A stretch of 28,739 bases of DNA from positions 1 to 28,739 of the IMG/VR virus record IMGVR_UViG_3300032561_000099; one strand, given 5' to 3'. The stretch is from a virus. The stretch's first letter is position 1, and each line of letters opens with the position of its first letter. Below are positions 22,289 through 28,739 of the stretch, piece after piece. The notes beneath the pieces are model-generated. The model did no database searches. It saw nothing but the letters and a program-made list of their open reading frames with translations, and had not been told where the DNA came from. The position numbers and the translations under genes were made by a program.

Positions 22289-22930
22289 CTATTTAATTTT
22301 CAAATCTTTGATTAGGCCTGTAACAGCTTGCTTCAAATATTTTTGCACTTTTTGATCTGCGCCGGCTTCTTTTGCCATTTCGAATACCTTACTGCCACCG
22401 CGCATATTCATCAACCCCTCGTAAATCGCTGTTGGATATGCGTTAGGTGCGCTTGGTTGCGCAACTACATCTACTGTGACTATTTCAAAGTCACTTACTT
22501 TGCCGTCTCCCTCGTTCACGTTGCCGCTACCACGAGATGAAACACCAAGTTTTACTCCTGATTCCAACATTGTTGTTACCAACAAACCCATTGGAGTAGG
22601 AAGAATCTTTAATTTACCAAAACCATTAGGACCATCCATCCACATATCTGTAATCATATGTGAAACACGATCTAAATTAATTTTCAAATCATCAGGGTGA
22701 TCAACTTCGCCTAAGACTGAGTAACCACCCTTGATCTGTTCATTTAGTGTGCTAACGGCTTTTTCAATCTCATTTACTGGGTAAACTCGCTCATTGTGGT
22801 TTTTAACGCCACCTTGAATGAAAATACCTTTCATATAAAGATTCTTACCTTTGCCGTCAGCCGTAGCTTCAGTAAGGACTTCCATCCTTGCTGCGTCAAA
22901 AGTTAAGTTTTCTTTAAGATAAAATGCCAT
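22289..22930 (-). CDS. 21: Prohead core protease (T4 gp21 type)
   Basis: The protein has 213 residues. It matures the head by cleaving the scaffold, core proteins and gp23. Family motifs are visible: NHNERVYP (44-51), LGEVDHPDD (73-81, with the candidate catalytic His78), a Ser in GVSSRGSGN (129-137; S131 or S132), and DFEIVTVDVVAQPSAP (147-162). The length is close to T4 gp21. The C-terminal 40 residues are helical and may be trimmed on activation. The start ATG has AGGA upstream. Order and direction match the T4 head cluster. Confidence 0.93.
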   Translation of the reverse strand: MAFYLKENLTFDAARMEVLTEATADGKGKNLYMKGIFIQGGVKNHNERVYPVNEIEKAVSTLNEQIKGGYSVLGEVDHPDDLKINLDRVSHMITDMWMDGPNGFGKLKILPTPMGLLVTTMLESGVKLGVSSRGSGNVNEGDGKVSDFEIVTVDVVAQPSAPNAYPTAIYEGLMNMRGGSKVFEMAKEAGADQKVQKYLKQAVTGLIKDLKIK

Positions 22931-22943
22931 TATAGTTTCCTAA

Positions 22944-23933
22944 TTATCTTGGTGTTGTACTGATAACTGGTTTCTTGCCTTGAGCAATACGACCATCATT
23001 ACCTGCTAATTTACCGTCTTTGTCGCCTACTTTCTCAGCGCCATGACCGCCTTCGCCGCCACCGTCCCATACTTTTTTCTTGCCTGGAACGTTTTTAAAG
23101 CTGCCTGCGTGTGGTAAATTGCCTTCACCTTTTTTGTATTGGTTTGGAGCACCTTCTTTAGCTGGAGCATTGCCGTCTGGATTGCCATTAGCTTTACCAG
23201 TTGCGATATTCTTAGCTGAACCGCCCATGTCGTTCTTAGATGCTACAGGGTCTTTAGTATTAGGTGCAGCTTTGAAGCTGTTACCTGTACCAACTGTTTT
23301 ACCTTCTTTACCATCTAATTCACCTTTGTATGGTGTACCAACATTGTCAACGTATTCTTTAACGACTTTTTTAGACTCTTCTAAATCTTCTTCGTCATCG
23401 TCTTCTTCATCGTCTTCTTCATCGTCTTCTTCATCGTCTTCTTCTTTAGCTTCGTACATCATGCCTTCCATTTCGTCTTCTGAACCTTCTTCACTGTGGA
23501 AATCAGGATCATCAATACCGTCATGGTGTTCTGGCTCATGTGCTTCGTCAGCCATCAAAGCATCAAATTCAGCTTTAAGTTCGTCAAGTGCTGATTCTAA
23601 GTCAACAACGCGATCTTCTAATTCTTCTTCACCAGCTTCTTCACCAGCTTCGTCGTGATCAAACGCACCGTCTTCTTCTTCAGCGTCTTCTTCAGCGTCT
23701 TCTTCACCGTATTCTTCTTCTTCTTCTGAAATGCCTTCTTCGTCCATTTGAACGTCTTTTACCAGGCCTTCAACTTCGTTACCACCCATTACTTCATCTA
23801 GGTCTTCTTCTTCAACTAGACTTTCATAGATATCACGTGATTTTTCCACAACGATTTGGTGGAACAATTCACGAGCTTTGTCTGTTTCATCGTTGATGAT
23901 GAATTCGACTAATTGTTCGTATTTGTTGCTCAT
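22944..23933 (-). CDS. Acidic prohead core protein (gp68 position)
   Basis: The protein has 329 residues. An N-terminal helical domain, SNKYEQLVEFIINDETDKAR and FHQIVVEKSRDIYESLV (to about 41), matches what T4-like cyanophages encode in the prohead-core position. It is followed by an extraordinary Glu/Asp-rich region (about 42-190) containing repeated EEDD units, and a basic/Gly-rich end with GNGNPDG-type segments. Acidic core proteins fill the prohead and are degraded by gp21. Homology to T4 gp67/gp68 is by position and N-terminal pattern only; the protein is much longer than either. AAGGAG lies before the ATG. Confidence 0.7.
   Translation of the reverse strand: MSNKYEQLVEFIINDETDKARELFHQIVVEKSRDIYESLVEEEDLDEVMGGNEVEGLVKDVQMDEEGISEEEEEYGEEDAEEDAEEEDGAFDHDEAGEEAGEEELEDRVVDLESALDELKAEFDALMADEAHEPEHHDGIDDPDFHSEEGSEDEMEGMMYEAKEEDDEEDDEEDDEEDDDEEDLEESKKVVKEYVDNVGTPYKGELDGKEGKTVGTGNSFKAAPNTKDPVASKNDMGGSAKNIATGKANGNPDGNAPAKEGAPNQYKKGEGNLPHAGSFKNVPGKKKVWDGGGEGGHGAEKVGDKDGKLAGNDGRIAQGKKPVISTTPR
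23397..23444 (-). repeat. 12-bp tandem repeat encoding EEDD units
   Basis: ATCGTCTTCTTC is repeated four times without error. On the minus strand it encodes Glu-Glu-Asp-Asp units in the acidic core protein. Multiples of 12 bp keep the frame, so the copy number can change freely. Confidence 0.9.
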
Positions 23934-23993
23934 TTAAGAACTCCTTAAAAATTAATATTAAATCCGGACTAATACTTGAGAGTAAATGTATTA

Positions 23994-24001
23994 TGTTTAT
24001 A
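23994..24001 (-). promoter_or_regulatory. Possible late promoter box (TATAAACA)
   Basis: Minus-strand TATAAACA, one base off the consensus, lies about 60 nt before the acidic core gene within the 132-nt AT-rich gap 23934-24065. The downstream extension differs from the other boxes, so this is weak. Confidence 0.3.
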
Positions 24002-24065
24002 TATTTACTTTAGATTACAGAAAAGGGGGTTAAATGCTAGTTTTTTGATTGATTTTGGAGGATAA

Positions 24066-24290
24066 TTACAGCGTTGGGGCTGCGGCAGGTGGTGCTTTAT
24101 ACTGCTTTTGTACACCTGTGAGCTTTTGTTCATGTTCTAACTTACGCACATCATTCATGACGCGTAGGCGATTAATCTGTTTTAGAGTCAGTTTGGTTTT
24201 ACGCAAGTCGTGTAGTTTTAGCTCTGTATGATCTTCTTTTTCAGAGCGATAGCCAGTTGGATCTTGGTCAAATACTTCAAGTAGGTTCAT
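24066..24290 (-). CDS. Small conserved head-cluster protein (gp67 position)
   Basis: The protein has 74 residues: MNLLEVFDQDPTGYRSEKED, then LRKTKLTLKQINRLRVMNDVRKLEHEQ and a Pro/Ala tail. Similar small proteins lie just downstream of gp20 in T4-like cyanophages; a prohead core role like T4 gp67 is inferred from position. An in-frame ATG five codons upstream (24305) lies inside the late promoter box, so the ATG at 24290 is the likely start. The box at 24296-24303 puts the first transcribed base at or next to this ATG, and no Shine-Dalgarno site is seen, so this transcript may be leaderless. Confidence 0.65.
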   Translation of the reverse strand: MNLLEVFDQDPTGYRSEKEDHTELKLHDLRKTKLTLKQINRLRVMNDVRKLEHEQKLTGVQKQYKAPPAAAPTL

Positions 24291-24295
24291 GTTAT

Positions 24296-24303
24296 TATTT
24301 ATC
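24296..24303 (-). promoter_or_regulatory. T4-type late promoter box (GATAAATA), leaderless layout
   Basis: Minus-strand GATAAATAATAAC is followed at once by ATG. With T4-like spacing (start 5-7 nt after the box) initiation falls on the ATG at 24290. The box restarts transcription of the head cluster after the inserted gene upstream. Confidence 0.6.
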
Positions 24304-24356
24304 AAAAAGACTGTAAACTGAATCCATCAGCGGCCCTACCAGCAAAAAATATGTGA

Positions 24357-25196
24357 TTATTTAACTTCATATAAATTAAAAAAATCTTCTGTTGATGTAG
24401 GTAATTCTTTTATTAATTTTATCTGTTTAGGACTTTCTATATTATAAGATTTCATAAGCAGAGCGTGTATTATTGCTGTTTCAAAAAAGGTTAAATTAAT
24501 ACCTCTGACTATTTTGTTAATTACTTCCAAATAAATCGATTGGCAATTAGATATTATATCATAATAGGGTTTATTAAAATACAATACTTTCTGACAAAAA
24601 ATTTTAACTTTTTCTTTTTTTGGAGTCCATCCGCAAGCTATGATAGTTTCAATTATTTTTTCATATTCATTGTTATAAAACCATAGTACGTCAATAAAAT
24701 AGGTAGGATATTTGTGGGTGTGAAACTTAAAAAAATCACAGGTTAAAACATCAAACAAAGTAAAAGCTACTACTTCTATTTTATCACCAAAACTAGTACA
24801 TCTTGAATAATCAAAAAAATAATCATCTGGTGGTAATTTTTTGTTCCAACATTTTCCTATGCTCATTGACAAAATTAATAATCTGCCAAGGTCATTATTT
24901 GCGATTGGTGCGAGAGTTTCATCAGCAGCTGAAATAAAATTCCAATCAAATATTTGTTTTTTTATTATTGGTTTTTTTTCATGAAGATTAGCATACATAA
25001 CCATATCGGAAACCGGGTGTAAGTAAGATATATAAAAATTATCGACTTTTTTATGAATTACCGCATGAGTATGGAGATTATCACCTGGAATAAATTTAGG
25101 ATATCCAGGCAATCCTCCTTCTTCAGTACAATAATCTAATAATGCCGATACAAGGTGTGCTCCAGCACCGCCGCGGGAAATTAAACTAATTGTCAT
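24357..25196 (-). CDS. Unrecognised A+T-rich gene inserted in the head cluster
   Basis: The protein has 279 residues and I do not recognise the family. It opens MTISLISRGGAGAHLVSALL, a beta-strand, Gly-loop, helix pattern reminiscent of nucleotide-binding or sulfotransferase-like folds, but no proper Walker A (GxxxxGK[ST]) is present. It has His- and aromatic-rich stretches (FFKFHTHKYPTYFIDVLWFY) and six scattered Cys. It is visibly richer in A and T (Lys, Asn, Ile, Phe, Tyr) than the head genes on both sides. It separates gp20 from the gp67-position gene, which are usually adjacent. No Shine-Dalgarno site is evident before the ATG at 25196; TATTATAA lies 6 nt upstream. It looks like a recently acquired cargo gene (moron). 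Confidence 0.6.
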   Translation of the reverse strand: MTISLISRGGAGAHLVSALLDYCTEEGGLPGYPKFIPGDNLHTHAVIHKKVDNFYISYLHPVSDMVMYANLHEKKPIIKKQIFDWNFISAADETLAPIANNDLGRLLILSMSIGKCWNKKLPPDDYFFDYSRCTSFGDKIEVVAFTLFDVLTCDFFKFHTHKYPTYFIDVLWFYNNEYEKIIETIIACGWTPKKEKVKIFCQKVLYFNKPYYDIISNCQSIYLEVINKIVRGINLTFFETAIIHALLMKSYNIESPKQIKLIKELPTSTEDFFNLYEVK

Positions 25197-25219
25197 CTGT
25201 TTTATAATATCTCATACAT

Positions 25220-25235
25220 ATATAATTAATTATAT
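25220..25235. repeat. 16-bp perfect AT palindrome upstream of the inserted gene
   Basis: ATATAATTAATTATAT reads the same on both strands. It sits in the 107-nt gap between gp20 and the inserted gene. It might be an operator or a border of the insertion, or only AT-rich chance. The rest of the gap shows no terminator. Confidence 0.6.
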
Positions 25236-25303
25236 GACTCAACTATTCGTGGTGGGCTTTATTAGATAAAGTTTGATCCGACGAGAAGTATTTGTTAAAA
25301 TGC

Positions 25304-27031
25304 TTATAAACCTAATCCACCGGCTGGAGCACCTGCACCACCGGTAGGTGCACTGGCTGCCGCACCAGCTTCTTCAGGCCCGCCAGGAACTGCGCCTGCG
25401 GGTATCTCACCTATGGGTGCTGGTGTTAGTGTTTCTAAGTCCTGCTGTATACCTGCATTACTTACCCCAACGCTACGTAAGCCAGCATCTGGAGCGGTAG
25501 TATCTTCAACAGTACCATTTTCTTGCGCCCAAAGTTCATCGTTGCGTGTCATTTCTTCTTCACTTAGATCTAAGTAACGTTCTAGCAAGAATCGTTTGCT
25601 GAGATAAGGGATAGGTTCTAGCTGTGTAAATGTAGCGATACGTGTTTGATCCACTTCTGCTTGGCGATATTTGGCAAAGTTCTGTGGTTCGTTAAAGCGT
25701 AGTTCAAACAAGCTGTTGTCAATGTTTACCCCTCTCCAACGCATGAACATCTTGAATTCCATGTCTAGTTTTTCAACGATCAAGCGTTGTAAGCGCATAC
25801 AGTATTGATTAAATCGCCATTCTTGGATCAATGCTGTGGTTGTTTTACCATCACTGTAAGTACGTTCGCTTTCATCAATACCATTTGGCAAATACGAACT
25901 AGGAATACGTAAGCCACGGAACATCTTGTTAGTAAAGTAACGTAAGTCTGTGATTTCACCAAGATTTTGTCCACCTGGGAATACTTCTACAGTACTACCA
26001 CGGCCATCTGCTGTGGTTGGAAAAAAGTAGTCTTCGTTGGTTGACAATGGATTATAAGTAGCATCCATCATGTTTTGTCCACCTTCTGTTTGTGTAGGAA
26101 TACGACGTTGATGGATTTCATTTTTGATACGGTCAACATAGGCCATGGCCATGTGTGTGGGCATGTTACCTACGTCAATCTTAAAGATTCTGCGTTCTGG
26201 TGCACGTTGTATACGATAGATGATGATAGCATCTTCTAATAATTCTTTCTGTTTGAAAATCTTAAAGATACTTTCTAGCACTGAATTACCAAATGGCCAG
26301 TTTAAGTCTAAGCCTTCTGTTAGACTTAGGTGTACTACGTGTTCTGCATCAATAACAGCTTCATTTTTAGCATGGCTAAAACGTGATCCGCCACTGTAAG
26401 GTGTTTGTGGTTGTACATAACTACCACTTGGCCCGCCTACCTGTGGGTGGTTGATGAATGTATCGCTTGAGCTTAGTGCTGTAGCTGTCAAGTTCATAAA
26501 GTTGATGTTTAGATCTTTGATAACATACTGTTCTGGTTTCTTACCTTCAGCTTCGTTAACGATAACTTTGGTAACTTTGAACATTTCTGTCCAGAACAGT
26601 TTAAATGTTTCTGGGTCACGTAGGAATACTTGATCACCATATTTGATCACATTGCGTACCAGTTTGAATAATCTCTTGTTTAATTCGTTAAGACTGACCC
26701 ATTGTTGTAATTGGTCTTTTAGTATCTTAACTTCGTTGTCTGTGGGATCTTCTTTGAAGAATAGATCAAAACCTGTGCCATTTTCAATATTTGGCTGTGT
26801 CATGAATTCAGCTAGGATGTCTAAGGCTGCATTGACTTCACTGTCCATGTCCATCTGTTCATATTGATTGTAGCGTTCTGTGCGATTTGGATGTCCAATA
26901 TAGACTTCTGGTAATTGGCTGGCAAAGTTGCTGTATTTGACATCTGGTAAATTACCACCGTTGCCAATTGGGCTCATTAAACCACTAGAATTTGGGTTTG
27001 CTGCTTTAAAATATTTTTTCCATCCAGCCAT
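25304..27031 (-). CDS. 20: Portal vertex protein (T4 gp20 type)
   Basis: The protein has 575 residues. The dodecameric portal sits at one vertex, starts head assembly and is the channel for DNA packaging. Recognisable gp20 segments are YNQYEQMDMDSEVNAALDILAEF (cut here only by function: the conserved MD-x-DSE-x-x-x-ALD core), LNKRLFKLVRNVIKYGDQVF, AIIIYRIQRAPERRIFKIDV, and EVFPGGQNLGEI followed by FRGLRIPSSYLP. The length is close to T4 gp20 plus a Pro/Gly/Ala-rich tail from about residue 530. The ATG at 27031 has AGGAG 6 nt upstream in a leader of about 25 nt from the late box at 27056-27063. Confidence 0.95.
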   Translation of the reverse strand: MAGWKKYFKAANPNSSGLMSPIGNGGNLPDVKYSNFASQLPEVYIGHPNRTERYNQYEQMDMDSEVNAALDILAEFMTQPNIENGTGFDLFFKEDPTDNEVKILKDQLQQWVSLNELNKRLFKLVRNVIKYGDQVFLRDPETFKLFWTEMFKVTKVIVNEAEGKKPEQYVIKDLNINFMNLTATALSSSDTFINHPQVGGPSGSYVQPQTPYSGGSRFSHAKNEAVIDAEHVVHLSLTEGLDLNWPFGNSVLESIFKIFKQKELLEDAIIIYRIQRAPERRIFKIDVGNMPTHMAMAYVDRIKNEIHQRRIPTQTEGGQNMMDATYNPLSTNEDYFFPTTADGRGSTVEVFPGGQNLGEITDLRYFTNKMFRGLRIPSSYLPNGIDESERTYSDGKTTTALIQEWRFNQYCMRLQRLIVEKLDMEFKMFMRWRGVNIDNSLFELRFNEPQNFAKYRQAEVDQTRIATFTQLEPIPYLSKRFLLERYLDLSEEEMTRNDELWAQENGTVEDTTAPDAGLRSVGVSNAGIQQDLETLTPAPIGEIPAGAVPGGPEEAGAAASAPTGGAGAPAGGLGL

Positions 27032-27055
27032 GACGGGCTCCTATTAACGATACAG

Positions 27056-27063
27056 TATTTATC
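27056..27063 (-). promoter_or_regulatory. T4-type late promoter box (GATAAATA) for gp20
   Basis: Minus-strand GATAAATACTG is followed by a leader of about 19-25 nt with AGGAG at 27038-27042. It lies 4 nt beyond the stop of the tape-measure-like gene. Confidence 0.75.
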
Positions 27064-27066
27064 GTC

Positions 27067-28739
27067 TTAGCTAGCCAGCTGGACTAATTGTGATGAGTAA
27101 CTTGCTGTTGTTTTGGCGTGACGTACCAATTCATTCATCGCTTGGATAGTTGATTGATGTCCGTTTTTAAGCTCATTTAACATGTCTGACATGAGTTTAG
27201 TATCCATGTTTGGGCCAACCTGACGTGTTTCCACAGGAATAGTTTTACCATCTGGTAGCGGAACTACTGCTTCTGTACCATGTAGTTCTGCGGCGAACCC
27301 GCTAACTGGTCCTGATGCTATGCCACCTGCATCATATTGTCCTGTGACAGCTTCATATATACCGCTAAGACCACCTACCACTGCTCCACTAACAGCGCCT
27401 ACGCCACCTCCAATGATAGCACCAGGAACAGCACCTACGCCACCAGCAGTCAATCCACCAACAGCACCAGCGGCTCCGCCAAATTCACCACCAGTTAATG
27501 CTCCACTGCCTGCTGATCCTAACACATGCATTAGACCACCACCAAATCCATGACCAGTGACTGCGCCCACGGCTTTATGTACAGCACCAAGCACTTCATC
27601 AGCTACCTTGGCAAATTTTTTCATTGTAGGTGTAAGTTCATCTTGGATGACCATTTTTAAACTTTGTGCTTGTACTTCAACGCCCATGAGTTCATCTTGT
27701 AATCCCCCGTGTGCGCCTGATAATTTGTCAGCGTCTTTTATTGCTTTGTCTACGTTTGCAGAATTTACTTTAAATGAATCTGCATATTGATCACTGTAGG
27801 CTTTGTTTAAGTCAGTATTTGCTCCAATGGCAATAGCCGATGCGCTTAACGCACGACCCATTTCATCAGTTCCAGACTGTAATCTATCATTTAAGCGTGT
27901 AGTACCAGCTGTTAAATCTTGTATTGATGTTTTACCTGATTCTAAACTACCAGCAAAGGTTCTAGCCGCATCACCGCCATCCATAAGTAATGCGCCTGTG
28001 TCTGTGACTGCACCACTTAACACTGTAGCTTGTATTGCGGCATTACGTTGTGATTCAGACATCAACGCCAATGATTGCTGTACTTTCATTGGCAGTGTAG
28101 GATCACCATATTTTTTAGCTAGTTCATTTATTTTGGCTGCAAACGCATACTGTGCGGCCTGTTGTTTAGCAGCTTCTTGGCGATTCTTGGCTTCTTCACC
28201 CATGATGTCTGCCATGGCTTTGGTATTCTTAGCCATTTCAACCGTGGCTGTAGCTAATTCTTTATTAGTAGCAGTCATGCCAGCACGTTTATATCCTACC
28301 ATAACCTGTGCTACTAAGTCAGCTTGTTCTTGGAATCCTACTCCAAGATTTAACATTTCACGTTGTAAGGTTAGTCCACTTTTGCCTGTGTCTTTAGCCA
28401 GTCTACTACTAACATCAGCAACGGCTCTTGCACCCATTTCTACAGTTAATCCACTATCTGCTAAGGCTTGACTGTTATTTTTAATTACTTCACTAAATTG
28501 ATCAACTGTTAGTCCTGCACGAGTAGCATATTTTCTAACATCGTCCATACCTTTACCTAGCAGTGCTCCTGCGGCAGCGGTATTGTTAAATGCTTTGATA
28601 GTTTTATCTGCTTCTGCGGCTAATAATTGCACACCTTCTTTAGCTGCATTTGTAACTGCTTGTGTAAATGTACCTAGTATGTCAGATGCTATAGATAAAC
28701 CAACACCAATCTTTTTGAGCGGCCCTGGTAGAAACATCA
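27067..28739 (-). CDS. Tape-measure-like tail protein, C-terminal part (5' end outside window)
   Basis: At least 556 residues are visible; the frame stays open to the window edge, and the Met at 28737 has no visible upstream signal, so the gene probably continues. Residues 25-385 are long Ala/Lys-rich helices with coiled-coil character, fitting a tail-length or tail-lumen protein. A glycine-zipper region (about 397-466: GGAAGAVGG, GAIIGGGVGAVSGAVVGG) could insert into a membrane during DNA delivery. Then comes GGIASGPVSGFAAELHG (471-487) with TEAVVPLPDGKTIPV (488-502), a motif I associate with the C-termini of tape measure proteins. It sits where T4 has tail tube gp19 next to gp20. In T4 itself the tape measure gene (29) lies elsewhere, so the assignment is tentative. 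Confidence 0.6.
   Translation of the reverse strand, partial: MFLPGPLKKIGVGLSIASDILGTFTQAVTNAAKEGVQLLAAEADKTIKAFNNTAAAGALLGKGMDDVRKYATRAGLTVDQFSEVIKNNSQALADSGLTVEMGARAVADVSSRLAKDTGKSGLTLQREMLNLGVGFQEQADLVAQVMVGYKRAGMTATNKELATATVEMAKNTKAMADIMGEEAKNRQEAAKQQAAQYAFAAKINELAKKYGDPTLPMKVQQSLALMSESQRNAAIQATVLSGAVTDTGALLMDGGDAARTFAGSLESGKTSIQDLTAGTTRLNDRLQSGTDEMGRALSASAIAIGANTDLNKAYSDQYADSFKVNSANVDKAIKDADKLSGAHGGLQDELMGVEVQAQSLKMVIQDELTPTMKKFAKVADEVLGAVHKAVGAVTGHGFGGGLMHVLGSAGSGALTGGEFGGAAGAVGGLTAGGVGAVPGAIIGGGVGAVSGAVVGGLSGIYEAVTGQYDAGGIASGPVSGFAAELHGTEAVVPLPDGKTIPVETRQVGPNMDTKLMSDMLNELKNGHQSTIQAMNELVRHAKTTASYSSQLVQLAS

Noticed and set aside
23080-23658. A plus-strand frame with long serine runs
   Set aside because: It is the antisense of the Glu/Asp repeats in the acidic core protein.
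27803-28471. A 222-codon plus-strand open frame opposite the tape-measure-like gene
   Set aside because: It is composition-driven by the Ala/Lys-rich helices on the other strand; no family pattern and no promoter or ribosome site.
1-28739. CRISPR arrays, tRNA or rRNA genes, insertion sequences, integrase or attachment sites
   Set aside because: No regularly spaced repeats, no cloverleaf-like segment and no transposase or integrase motif was seen; repeats present are coding repeats of fibre, core and Cys-Asn genes.

Overview
The window is part of a tailed-phage genome, specifically a T4-like myovirus (Caudoviricetes) of the type common in aquatic bacteria and cyanobacteria. The evidence is the T4 head-gene order on the minus strand: portal gp20, a small gp67-position protein, an acidic core protein, prohead protease gp21, scaffold gp22 and major capsid protein gp23. 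T4-type late promoter boxes (ATAAATA) lie in front of several of these genes. The host cannot be read from the sequence. Almost everything is on the minus strand, so the text below follows transcription from right to left.

Head module (28739 to 19978): the C-terminal part of a tape-measure-like tail protein, then gp20, an A+T-rich unrecognised gene (24357-25196) that breaks the usual head order, then the gp67-position protein, acidic core protein, gp21, gp22 and gp23. Next come two short units (19426-19851, a tail-anchored Pro/Ala/Thr-rich protein; 18857-19288, a small probable virion protein), each enclosed between a clean intrinsic terminator and a late promoter.

Fibre and adhesin module (18762 to 9888): a nearly gapless series of low-complexity virion proteins built from shared modules. 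It includes a 980-residue protein with two PKD-like domains, a 782-residue protein with a pectate-lyase-type beta-helix, and a protein ending in an S74 intramolecular chaperone domain. A separate 1191-residue fibre protein (906-4481) has its own late promoter.

The most interesting region is 5593-9886. Three small paralogous proteins (92-109 aa) share a conserved N-terminal half and end in strictly alternating Cys-Asn tails (NCNCNCNC, NCNCNCACNC, CYNCNCACNC). They are co-directional with a complete radical SAM/SPASM protein (CX3CX2C plus all seven SPASM cysteines), two 2-oxoglutarate/Fe(II)-oxygenase-like proteins and a protein with an Ig-like C-terminus. This is the layout of a RiPP (ribosomally made, post-translationally modified peptide) precursor-plus-maturase cassette, placed inside a phage tail-fibre operon. 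I infer that the phage modifies the Cys-Asn tails of small virion or virion-associated proteins. Two further 2OG/Fe(II) oxygenases lie just beyond it on the opposite strand (4633-5609), behind a near-perfect sigma70 promoter whose predicted start falls on the ATG.

The left end holds a DUF115/MptE-like putative glycosyltransferase-type gene (162-896) and the last codons of a plus-strand Nudix hydrolase.
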